A stretch of DNA of 64,000 nucleotides, taken from Ceriagrion tenellum (lineage: Eukaryota > Arthropoda > Insecta > Odonata > Coenagrionidae). Every line of letters starts with the position of its first letter. Within the stretch, counting starts at the first letter, position 1. Below the pieces are notes generated by a model. That model saw only the letters and a program-made list of their open reading frames with translations. It did not search any database and was not told where the DNA came from. Both the position numbers and the translations under genes were made by a program. Below are positions 50,254 through 61,600 of this stretch, piece after piece. The stretch is taken from positions 124,827,117 to 124,891,116 of the forward strand of contig OY720639.1 of NCBI GenBank assembly GCA_963169105.1, read 5' to 3'.

Positions 50254-52859
50254 TATTATAATCTTTACCGAGTATAAAGCGCGCTTGCTGCGCACCAAAT
50301 TGACGACTTATAGAGTCCCTAGTTGCTACCACTAATATTTATTTTATTCTTCCGTTGGCTCATTAACGATCTTATGACACACAATAAAATTTACATTTGC
50401 TATTTTGTCGAATTTGCATTTTGTAAAATATTTTCTCGATTCAAACGTCGTTTTTGGAACTTTCTACAGGTTTTTCTTTAAGTATTTTTCTCTTTAACCG
50501 TGCGTAGGTATACACAAAAGTAAGTTGGTATGTGTTGCATAAATTACCTAATTACCTCCGAAATATCACAAGTTTCGCAGCTAAGTGTCTGGCTGAAAAG
50601 GCGCAGGTGGTCTCTTTTTTCAGACATCTCTCCATAGCAGGGCCCGGTTAAGTTGATATTGCACATTGAAGTGATCCAATGACGCGTGTAGGATAATTTT
50701 GCTTTGTTATCCCTGAAATTTGTGAAATAATAAAGACTCATTAACAAGTACCGGAGAAAGACTCCACTCAATATGCCTTATGCATTGTAACTACTTGTTC
50801 TACGTGAATTTTCTCCCTTTCATTGAGTGTGGACTAAATCGAAAAGTAAACCCTTATTCAGCAGAGTTGTTGCAATCTAAATCGGGATATCCAAGCCCTA
50901 AGGTTAGTCAATGCGTGGGAACTGCTTGGAGGATAATTCACAAATTGGAAGCTAAGGGATGGAGGGGTACGAGAGAAGAAGCAAGAAGTCTCAGTGGGCA
51001 TAAGATAGTGCGGAGGGTAAGGTGATGTGGTAATGGGTGAGAGTGCAAAGCGGAGTAGCGGCTTTAGGTGTGGTGAGACGAGACAAGGAGAGAGACTGCA
51101 CAGAGCGAAGGGAAAGGGTCAGTTGGGGAAGGCCTATGGGAAGAGATGTATCTACAGGAAATGCGTGAAGGTTAGGGACGAAGGGATAGGCAAAAATGGA
51201 ATGCAGAGCATTGATCTCGAGAAGGAAAAAGGTGAGATGGAAAGGAAGGGACAGCAGGAGAAAGCAGTTATTTGGAAGAGAGGAGAGGTTAAAGGAAATT
51301 CATACCTCGGAAAGACCGTGGATAAAAGGAATAATACTTTGATTAACCTACAGCTAGCTCATACAACCATACTAGGTGAACCCCCTTACCTTCGTTATGT
51401 TGTTTTAAATATTAGATGTGCCAGAAAATCATACTTGCGAATGGTAAGTAAGTACAGGTAAGAAAAACTTTTCATTATTTACTAGCTTGTAAGATGAGTC
51501 AGTATTACCATAGTGACTTGTATGTGTTCAATGCTATTTGGATACATATGGACAAAATGAATAATTAGTATAGGAAATGTAGAATCGACAGGTTAAGACA
51601 TCTTCATGTCAGTGTATGGCCCTCCTAGGCAAATGTTAATCAGTATGTGAGACGCATAGTTTTTAAGTAATACCGAGGTCTCTAAATCGTCGAGAAAGGC
51701 AGTACAACGCCTTTAATTGTCGGAAATGACGTTCTATTGAGTGTATAAAACTAGAAATTTTATTATAGCGCGGATATATATTATCTTTTTAGTATTTATG
51801 ATTAGGACTTGTTATTGATAACAAAATAAGCTAATCCAAAGGTACATTGCGTACGGCGTGTCCTCATGACCAGGTTATCCATGATTTTGAGGAACAAGGG
51901 AATAGAAATGGAAGTATTTTAACACTGTTTCTATCGTAAAAATGAACTCGACGGTATATATTTGAAATAGCTCCTGCCTGAGGGCACAGGCATATATAAT
52001 ATACACAAGTATATATAATAAACATATATAATGAATGTAAATATATATCTCCTGCCTGAAACCTCAATATGTGAAAATATAAGGAACGCCTTGTAATATT
52101 CCATTAATTCCATTCCATCCAGAATATATTTCATATACTCTGGCTGATACGATGTACGTATATCATCTCCGGGTCTATAATACATTTACCTTCGTGAAAC
52201 GTGTAAGTGAAGTCCATAGAAAAAGATATCAAAGGAATACGGATGGTACAATGGAGGAAAACAAGTGTTTAGGGGAAATGAAATTTCTATTTACAAATCG
52301 CCTTTTCCCTAACGTCGATCCTAAACATTTTTGAAAAACTTTTTAGTCTCTAGATAGTGAATGTTTTATTTGTCGTTGATATATTTGAACAATCCATCGT
52401 TGCTGATTAACATAATGTAATAAGAGTTCTATCTAAAGTTATTAAAGAAATTTACCCTTCTAAAACCTCTGCTTTTGAAAAAGACCAGTCCAGTGGATTA
52501 AAAACAATTGCACTTGAGGAAATAAAATACAACGAAATTAGCAGACGCCAAGTCTGTCTACATTCTTGCATATAGCTAATGCTAAGCATGTATAATAACA
52601 CTGGTATTTTGTGTATCTGTAGAGAAAAGTTTATGCTATGATGATAAGTAGAATTACTGTAATGCATCTCATCCACAACAACTTTTTGGTAACCCTACAG
52701 TTGGTGATTTGTCACGCTGTAACATTAAACCAATTTATGACCAAATCTTTGGTAAGACCACCGATTCCTTGTTATTGCTGTAAGGCCTAGCTACAAGTGA
52801 TTTCATATACATACGTATATGCCTGTATGAATTTACTTTACCTGTCTTCAGAAACTCAG
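50254..52859. other. Non-coding DNA with a purine-rich block
   Basis: From about 50940 to 51310 the + strand is G/A-rich. The 81- and 144-codon frames there (50780-51025, 51027-51461) are lysine/glycine/glutamate-rich without a domain and are attributed to composition. CTCCTGCCTGA occurs at about 51971 and 52048 around AT-rich repeats. Confidence 0.45.
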
Positions 52860-53130
52860 AAACGCACACGAGTTGTGGGCCCCTCTGCTCCTTTACCCTT
52901 TGGTACGTCAGAGGCCTTTGCCCGTCGGAACTTGCCAAGGGGGGAGATATATCTGGTGTGGGGAAGGGGACTCGAAAAAACGTCAAGTGGGGCGGAGTCT
53001 GTGGACTGGTAAGAGGTGGGGGCATTCGACCCTCGCCCGGTGTAGGCGCGCGGGGGCCGTGTAAGGGGGCTCTGTGAGGCCTTTGCCGAGCGGGTTGGGA
53101 GGTTACCACGCCACGCAAAGGTGGACAAGA
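52860..53130. promoter_or_regulatory. GC/CpG-rich patch, possible promoter
   Basis: Markedly GC- and CpG-richer than its flanks, with a GC-box-like GGGGCGGAG at 52989-52997. The phrase GAGGCCTTTGCC occurs twice, near 52911 and 53076. Open frames of up to 175 codons on both strands overlap here and look composition-driven. Without a start-site or exon signal, promoter function is speculative. Confidence 0.2.
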
Positions 53131-53995
53131 GGGGGTGTGTGGGTGACCGCTTTGCTGACCAATACCTCCTCCCTCTCCTCCGTCCTCCCTACGCGACCCT
53201 TCTTCTTCGAATGGGAAACCTTGCACCCGCCCTTTAAAACTCCTTTTGCTGTCTCCGCACACGGCGTGTATGTGGGTCTGTGAGCGAGCGTGGGTGCCAT
53301 TAAAATTTCAGGCCTTAAAACCTCTACCCAGAAGGCCAGTTCTGCTTCTCTCTTACCTGTTCCCCTCTCTCTTTCTCTCACACCGCCTTGTATTCCTCAC
53401 GCTAACAAAACCTCTCCCGTTCCCTCGGTAACCCTTGTACTTTCCCCCCTCGCACCTGTTCCGACAGACCTTTCTTTAGTTGCCTTGTTTTTCGCTCGCC
53501 CCCTTAAATATACTATTCATAATAAATATGAACACGTTTTCATGATCTGACGCTTGCTATAAGGTGTTGCTACTCAGTCTAGGATATGAAAGAGGGTCAG
53601 TGTACACGTACAGGTTGGAGAGTGGCAATAGTTACGTCAGTAAAACTTTTGGGTAACGATTTCTTCATTAGCTAGAAGAAATTTCATTCATTCATACAAA
53701 CGTTTTAAGTAGAGAAGTATCACCTTTATTTAACACTGAGAAAGTTCCAATGTGCCAGAAATATTTTTTTATTTTTTATCATTTGCAAATTATTTATAAT
53801 TTTAGTCAATGCTGTTTTAGTTAGAAAAAATTACTGTTAATTTAGCTTTTGGCTTTGGCAGCCAGCACTCAAAATGCAGTGGAACAATGTATATGTATAC
53901 CTGCTGCTATATGAACAATGTATACCTGCTGCAGTCCTGCTTACTTTTGCCTCGATTTTTCCGTAGCTCTTAAGCGGCATATGAACACCATTGTT
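53131..53995. other. Pyrimidine-rich then AT-rich DNA
   Basis: The + strand is C/T-rich to about 53500, then AT-rich. At 53881-53936 the phrase GAACAATGTATA...CCTGCTGC is directly duplicated. No gene. Confidence 0.45.
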
Positions 53996-54115
53996 GGCCT
54001 CGGTGACGGTGGAAAGTCATTGCCTGCTGATCTTAAGGTCGCGGGATCGAGTCACCGCTGTGTGGGTGATTCCGCAACCAAAACATATATATTTATGTTC
54101 GTATTTCATTGTTGA
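53996..54115 (+). mobile_element. tRNA-derived SINE-like element
   Basis: GGCCTCGGTGACGGTGGAAAG resembles a tRNA D-arm/A box. TGCCTGCTGATCTTAAGGTC resembles an anticodon arm, and GCGGGATCGAGTCACCGC is a T-arm-like B box (B box at 54044-54054). The following GTGTGGGTGATTCCGC and an AT-rich run look like SINE body and tail. Mismatched stems rule out a working tRNA gene. SINEs of this kind are transcribed by RNA polymerase III from internal boxes and mobilised by LINEs. Confidence 0.5.
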
Positions 54116-54199
54116 AACTATGCTTCCAGCGGATTTAGTAAAGCAATGATGCTTTCGAAGGATATATAAAATTAATCAAAAATTGAGGAAGCAAATAAA

Positions 54200-54450
54200 T
54201 GAACTTTATTTTGACCTCTCCTCTACTTTCCCGCGTCCACCACTTCCGACGGTTTCTCTATGTTCCCGCTCCCTCGTCTTTCTCATGTTATCTGCCCTTA
54301 TGCCTTTTCCCCTACTTCGAGAACGTTTTTCGGACGCATTGTTTCCGCCACTTCCAGAATTTGCCCCGACCCACTTATGCTCCCCTGCCCTGCCCTCCTT
54401 TTTAAGCGGCCTTGCAAATTTTATCCCACGCTCCTCTCTACCCTACAAAA
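54200..54450. repeat. Pyrimidine-rich low-complexity patch
   Basis: C/T-rich + strand. Open frames in all three + frames (68-108 codons) are explained by the skew. Confidence 0.45.
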
Positions 54451-55635
54451 AACAATGTCCCTCTGATGTGCTGAAGTGCTGTGCCAGTTTCGGTCTGTGC
54501 CCGCCATAGATTTGCCAGCGCAGAGGTCAACTCTTTAGAATTTCCTCCCACGGCCATCCTTCATCGTAATGGCCTCGTCGCTGGACAGCTTGTACACATA
54601 TACCGATTCAACGGAAGATTTAATCGATAAAGAACTTGAAAGAGCCCTCCTCAGTCACGATATACGGTTAAGAACCTAGAGTCGTGTGGGCATATCCGAA
54701 GCGGTACATGTTCATTACGGAATTCCAGGAGCACGTGTAGTCCCGCTCGTGTGTGTGACGGCTATAAGAAATGAATAGAGGCTTCCCTGTTTAAGAGTTG
54801 AATATGTACTCCATAGATTCGGTATTGGGCAAATGATTTTCTTAGAAAGTTTCCTATTAGACCAATGTTGAAAATTTTTTTTACAAAGAAAATCTGCCCT
54901 CACAGAATACGAAGATGAAAAATACGAGGAATATATCTCAAAATTGACGTATATACACTGCCGAAAGTGAGAAAAAAGATAAATAATCCGAATTTGTTTT
55001 ATTGGTTTTTGTCATTTTTCTAATGGCCTTAGCACGCTGCAGCATCCACCGCATGGCGTATTCGTCGTACACACCTGTTTATCGGTGAAATGTGACGCGT
55101 GCCTTTGAAAATATGCGCTGGTACATTTGGGGAGCAAAAACGTAGTCTTTTCTGTGTATCCTCGCCCAATTTTTATAGTAACAAAATTAGCAGCAAAACC
55201 ATTCACTTTACATGCACCATGCTAGATTTTCAATTCCTTTTGGCCTTCATTATCAACTGCTTACTCCTAAAAACGATCCTCTCATCAGTTTCCCTGTTTC
55301 AAGTGCCTGAAAAAGTCTCACTCTCTAATTTGACATTATCTTCTAGATTCTGTAGCGTTCTTACTCTGCTCAGCTCACGCAGGTATAATTTAATATCAAC
55401 TCCTCCGAAGCATTGAGAATAGATAAACATAAATTAGCAGTAAGATTGCAATATTACGTCTTTATGTTAGTAGTAGTTTAGCAATCACGTGGAATTAAGT
55501 CTAGTCGGATGTTAAACTACCCATATTATGTTCACACCAGTTATCCTGGCTTGTTATTCACTAAGGTAATAAGACGATTATGCAGGCCTTGGCGTATAAT
55601 TTCTTACAAGTAATCTCAATACTGGGTCTAATGAA
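54451..55635. other. AT-rich non-coding DNA, no gene seen
   Basis: No domain recognised. The last part, adjoining 55636, may be older LINE sequence, but the frame is broken by stops. Confidence 0.45.
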
Positions 55636-56295
55636 ATGAATGATGAAAGGAAAAGTTGCCATCTTTATTATTTCTCCTTAATTTCTCAAGTTCACAATTT
55701 TAAATATTTAGGGTTGACACTAGTTGAAAAATTTGAAATTAGGTCACAATTAAATTCTTTGTGTGACAAGTTAAAATTAATTTTATATCATATATCATAT
55801 ATTTATATCATATATTTATATCTGAAATACACCCTGCCCATTCTCTTGAAAAAAATGATTTACTAGGGTCTTGCTGAACCCTTACTGCGGGATGGAATAA
55901 CAATCTGGGGTACAACAAACAAATGTTTATTGACAAATGTGGGAAAAATTCAAACTAAGATGGTAATTCAGTTGGATTCATTAGAGAATAATGTGTATAC
56001 AATTTATAAAAACCTAAAAATACTTCCCTTAACTGATTTATTTCAATATATTGTAATATGTGAGAACCACTTCAGCAATAGGTTTAAAACAGTAAGGAAT
56101 GCTTAACATGATATAGGACTCCAAAAATCTGAGAAATATAAGGTACCCAAATACAACAATGTCCACGGTAAGAGAACTTTAGAACATACAGTTCCCAAGT
56201 TGTTAAATCACCTACCTCAATCAATACAATCGATAGAAAAAATCTCAGTGTTAAAGTTACAATTAAGACATTGGTTGTATGAAAATTATATATGA
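55636..56295 (+). pseudogene. LINE reverse transcriptase C-terminal region, remnant
   Basis: One reading frame of 220 codons is interrupted by only two stops (TAG at 55864, TAA at 56104) and ends in TGA at 56293-56295. VHNFKYLGLTL matches the KYLGxxxD motif near the end of LINE reverse transcriptases. The frame then gives LKYTLPILLKKMIY, a stop, EPLLRDGITIWGTT (family: SHLxYGIxxWG), KIQTKMV, IYKNLKILPLTDLFQY, EHTVPKLLNHLPQSIQS (family: GPKLYNxLP) and LKLQLRHWLYENYI. This is the usual C-terminal order for Jockey/CR1-like LINEs. An imperfect repeat of TTTATATCATATAT at about 55785-55820 has expanded inside the frame. Polymerase catalytic motifs upstream are lost. Confidence 0.8.
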
Positions 56296-56785
56296 AACAC
56301 TTGGGATTATAATATTTATATAATTGGGACATAATATGTATATAACTGAGGCATTATGTTTATATAATTAGGACATAATATTTTTTATGCGTAGTAAACA
56401 CATGCAATGTAATTGAGAGATATTTCCTGTATTTTTAAATAAATATATATATATATTTTTTCTTTTCGCTTTACTGCTACTGATAATGTACAAGAAAAAA
56501 TGTAAATTATATTTTTAAAACCTTGTATATTTTGGATTGAATATCAACTTTTGTATTGTAAACTATTTATGAGTTGCTTTTGGATAACTATTGTTAAAAA
56601 ATGTTATGAACGTTATTTCATGTTATTCATTTCGTTGAACTTCTATCCGATCACCGAATTTAAAATATGGCACCTGCAGACAAGCCTTTAAAGGATTAGC
56701 ATGCCAAACCGTCGTATTCCTTATATATTTTTGATTACTTTTGTAAAACTATGTAATAAAATTATTATTTTAATTATAAAATAAA
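56296..56785 (+). mobile_element. Probable LINE 3' untranslated region with 22-bp tandem repeats
   Basis: Directly after the LINE stop, three units of exactly 22 bp start at 56317, 56339 and 56361 (each beginning TATATAA and containing GGACATAATAT or a variant). The stretch ends near 56760-56785 in a TAAAATTATTATTTTAATTAT tract, a plausible 3' tail. The boundaries are inferred. Confidence 0.4.
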
Positions 56786-58587
56786 ACTAATTTGCTAAAA
56801 TAAACAATGGAAAGTCAGTTTTTATCACAGCAAGCGTTGCTATGGAATTGAGCGATATATTTTTAGCATAAACTTTTTATAATCATAAATGAGTGTTATC
56901 AATATTACATGATTAAAAATGATCGTGATCGATGGTTAACGACGATTTAAAATATCATGTATATTAATACGTGAAGAAAGTTTCTTGTTTTTGTCATAAA
57001 TCTCACTCGGTTAACATTGTTATAGAGGGTTGAAACTGCTGTTTAGTATTTTTTACACGTTATTTATTTAATAATTTATTAACCTGGTCAACTAATATTC
57101 AACACATTTTGTCAATTAATAGTGAAAGTCTAGATGCACATTAGCGTTTGAAGCAAAGCATTTTTATTCTCTTCAGTAATAGTTTTAGCATTGTCTATGT
57201 AGACGTTAAAATTTATTTACATAATTAATTGACATAGATTGGCATATGATTTAGCATTGTCTATGTATGCCCGACGTAAGGATGAAACATCTGGGTAGGT
57301 CATACATGTAAAAACTCCATTTGAACTGTTCCCCGTTTAAAAAAAGTCATCACTTACATAGTGCTATTTTATAATATAAGCCGCTGAGAAAAGATTTTTG
57401 CTTAAAATTAAGAGAAAATGCGGATGTATTTATCCACTCGAGTAGTATTACAGTTGATAAAAATTCTCATTTGACCATGCTAAAGTATACCAAGGGTGTT
57501 GGTGAAAAAAAGCGCCATTACGTTTTTCCATTCCAAGTCATAATTCGAAATTATTCGAAAGTTATTTCGCTTGAGAAAGCGTCCGGGTATTTTTTCATTT
57601 ACAAGATATTTCGTTCAAATTTGCGCTTAGTGTCAGGAAGGAACTCAAGACTGCCAATCTGAGTATTCCTACTCCGCGCCCCGTAATGCCGAGTGTCAGT
57701 TCGCGTTCGGCCTGAAGATGGAACGTTCAGAGAATTCCTATGACTTAACGATAGAAAAAAAACAATGAAAATTTTGAATATAATTCTTTTTTTAATGATT
57801 CTAATAGAAGTTTAAGTACAAAAATATTAGATCATAATTTTCACAATTTATGCTTGAAAATCCCACGGTTTAGCTAATTTTAATAGCGCCATTCGACATA
57901 AATAGCATTTAAAACATTCGTATGGCTAAACATGATCTTCGAACGTATATTTATATAATACATGTGTCACATGAAAATTATGTGAAAATTGTAAAAATAT
58001 CTCTTATGCATATCGATTCACATATGATTTGGCTTTAAAATACTACTGGGGTAAAAATAATTTTCGTTTTATATGCGAACATTTGAGTGTCTCTTCTGTG
58101 TGAACAAAATTTTTAACTAATTATAATAATAATGATTTGCTCTGTTTGGTTTTCAACTAGCCAAAAAAGTTTTAATTATTCTTCTTTCTTTTACGTATGG
58201 AAGACCAATAAATGTCCGCATAGTGGAGGAACTTCATTTCAATGGTAATCTCATCGCCACGATAGTAAGCTGATTTATCAGATAAATAATTCATCTGTCA
58301 TTTATTGGTATACATTTATATCATGGGCACCTCAATCATCAAGTTTTTTTCTTTAGTGAGCGTTTAATAAAATTTTACTGTGGATGTCATCTCGATCGTT
58401 CGTTCATGCATCCTGGTATCCCACTTTCCGCTTCTAAAAGAAGAGCTTACGGCACCTGGGATGATGGATGTGACTTGCCTTTGCTTTGCCTCCTCGGCAT
58501 GGTTCGTGATTTCTAAATGTCTTCTTTTGTTCTTTAATTTTTTCACTCCACCACCAGCTCTGATTCCGAAACAGCTCTTGTCACCGG
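56786..58587. other. AT-rich non-coding DNA, no gene seen
   Basis: Contains a direct repeat of TTTAGCATTGTCTATGTA-like sequence at about 57183 and 57250. A weak CTGAAGA core without its partner motifs lies at about 57713. Confidence 0.45.
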
Positions 58588-58660
58588 TCGGAATGTAACT
58601 CACGGTGGTATGCGCCCGCCGCGGAACCCCTAGGGTTCGACTCATTTGCAGGGAGTACGA
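58588..58660 (+). mobile_element. Decayed tRNA-like/SINE fragment
   Basis: GTAACTCACGGTGGTATGCGC resembles a tRNA A-box region (TAGCTCAGTGGTAGAGCGC), and GGGTTCGACTC (58633-58643) is a B-box-like element about 35 bases later. Anticodon and acceptor stems do not pair convincingly, so this is a pseudo-tRNA or SINE head, not a tRNA gene. Confidence 0.3.
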
Positions 58661-61600
58661 GTGGTGGCATGATAGAAGGAGGGGCTAGAGTATTCTTGTG
58701 CGCGCGGTCTGTGTCGCAGTGACAGTAGGCATAATGAAACAATTGGCAGAATATACTGTCTGAAGGGGAGAAGGATGAGGTTTGATTGTTTGTGTTGTGT
58801 TTTGCCATTTTTTGTACCCGCCCGACGTTCGGTTTGGTAGGTAATTTGAGCCAGTGGAGGGGTGCCGAGAAGGAAAAAAGTAGAGCACGGGAAGCGGATT
58901 CCATTCGCCTCAGGGAAGATTTACGAGTGAGTGTGGAGAAAGCAGTGAAATACAGATTCAGTCAGAGTTGGATTTTAGTGCAGATGACTCACGCTTCATT
59001 CGTCATCAGGATTTGAATGAAAGTACCTTTTTCCTTTTGGATGGGCTGCTCAGTGTTTTTGGTATTTTAGTTGACATATGTGAAATTTTGGAGACTCCTA
59101 CAAATATGAAATGATACTTTCTTTTAGTTTCAGGGTTTTGCTATGTATGTGATACCATTTCGAAGTCAGGTTGGAAAATCTAATCGATCGGTAAAGCTTT
59201 TATCATGTTTCAGTTGTGCCTTTATATTTGTTGCAGCCAGCGCCAAGGGTTAAATTTGAATATTTGTCGTAATAACATCACATACCAATATTATTTGAAT
59301 TGCTGGTTCATTTTACACTCATGGGCCCAAAATTCAAATACAATTGCCCGAAAAAACATCATTGTATCGCAGAGATTCAACGATTGAGTATATGCCTGGA
59401 ATATCTAGATCTAATGAGTAGAGGAAGAATTTTTATGAACAAATATTTTAATTTGTCTGAAGACTGTGATGTCAAAATTTATGGGTGGAAGGAAACTTAT
59501 TTAAAATAAAGGTATTATGTAGAATGTTACAAAACACCTTTGAATATTATTTGCTCTTCAATAATGCGATAATTGTCGCACAATTTAGGTATTATTAATG
59601 CAATTTATATGACATGTATGGATTATTTATTTTTTAAATCTCTTAAAATACTCTTTCAACTTTTCTTAAATATTTGCTTTTGGTAATTATTCGTACTTTT
59701 ATTGATCTATAAACCGTAATAAATAATCGTATCTAATGTGGTCTCCACTCTAAATGCATTATTTATTTATTTGCTTGGAATCCAAATCCTGCTAATTTTG
59801 GGGTGAAACATTCTTTTTTAGTAACAAAAGGTATACCCAGGAATTTCTAAATTGTGTGTGCGGTACATAATAATTCATTCACGTTTGAATGGTCTTCGGA
59901 AATTGAATAATTTTGACTATATGTTTGAGTTAGTGTGGCGCTGTCTTTCCTCACCAATGCCTAAAATCTACCATATCACCGTATTTCATTGGAACAGAAT
60001 CACGCAGAATATCCTCCCCATGGAGTATTGAGCCCTCAGGCAGGCTGGCCCGGTCTGGTGTGTGAAAACTACAATCTATTCTACTTGCCTAACCACTCCG
60101 TGGAGATTTCAAGGAGCTCGTGAGAAATAAGTTCGTAGGTATATGGGAATGGGAAGGCAGGTCAGCCTGTGGATGAAATGGATGGTGTGCCACGTCTGCC
60201 AGGGAGGCGCTCGGTGGAGATTCCAGGGCGGTAGGAGGAGAATATCAGGTCATGGACTGGATTTCAGGGAGAGCTGATCGAAGGCTCGCAGGTCGGGTCG
60301 AGAGGGGAAAGAGGCGGGTTTAAAGGAAGACGGATGAACGACACACCTTTCGGAATGATTAAGCACTTTGCTTTTCACCCTATACCCCTCAGAGATTCCC
60401 TGGAAAGCTCTGCATTGAGAAAATCCCATCGTATTCCTGTCAAGTGAGTCGTAGTAATGCACTCAGTTGGTGATTTAATCCATTTTAGTCGCGAACAAAT
60501 TTTCATGAGTGTTTTGTGATCAAAAATGAATGTTTTCTCTCCAATTATTTTGTGTTTCATGCTGTTAACAGTGAAAAGTAAGCATGCGTTAGACTCAATG
60601 GTAAATTCCCTCGCAAGGATGATTTCTGGGACCCTCGGAATTTTTACGAAGGAAAATAATTACTACTTTGACATAATATCTCTGGTAAATGTACTGTATA
60701 CGTGTCTGAAGAATGTTAACATTGTAAAATGTATAGCCCTAGTTTGCAACCCGCCATTTATTTTGATCCAATTTCGTACTTTTACTTTTTATTAAAAGCT
60801 TCATTTCTTCTGTGGTTGAGCCCTTATTGAAACCTCGAACAAGATGTATAAACTAGTTAAAACCAAATATATATTTTTTACACAAATTATTTTTAGCTAA
60901 TGTATTTATGCTCGTGCACACATCCTTCGACTAGGATTTAATAACGAAACTATTTTATGTACATCATCCACGGCATCTTTCCATAGAAAACTAATGGTAA
61001 TAGCATATTGAGCAATAAATTCAACGGTATTATATTCATTATTCAATTCTTTTTCTAAATGCAGTACGCTATATTTAAATTATCACGCTATCACTTCTAT
61101 GTGGTTTTCACTGAATTATTTTCTCAAAATAAATTAATTAATTTCCCACAGTTTAGGATACTCAGTTCAGCGGTTGAAATATTGAATACCTTTGCCTGGA
61201 GAAGGGAAAGCTACCTGTGTTATGGCTTCATTCTCTCTCTTAAATTATTAAGCATAATTAGCAGCCCAGTTTAACATGCAATCCTATTGAACGAATCAAT
61301 TTCGCATCGGATATAAACTCACGTTTCGTGACGTGCGTGGAGATCGTTTCATGGGCATCCATCCACTCTCGTTTATATATATTTTTTGTGATTACCCAAC
61401 AAAACCCCTCTCTTATTCCGTGCCATCTCTCACTCTCCTTAACAAGGCTTTCTACCAAAATCGATTTATTATAACGGGTATTGAAATACGCCATTAAGTT
61501 TGACTGCCGTATTTTCATCTGGGGTATAATGCAATATGGTATGTTACAAAAGATTCTGTCAGTGAATGACAGTGTCTGATTTGGCTATTAATATCTCATC

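Noticed and set aside
51027..51461. 144-codon open frame
   Set aside because: G/A-rich stretch giving K/G/E/R-rich sequence with no domain or splice context.
52735..53262. 175-codon minus-strand frame
   Set aside because: GC-rich and skewed region with competing frames on both strands; no family resemblance.
53996..54060. Possible functional tRNA gene
   Set aside because: A and B boxes are present but the acceptor and anticodon stems do not pair; SINE is the better explanation.
57705..57745. CTGAAGATGGAACGTTC, hammerhead-like start
   Set aside because: GAAA is replaced by GAGAA and the stems do not close properly.
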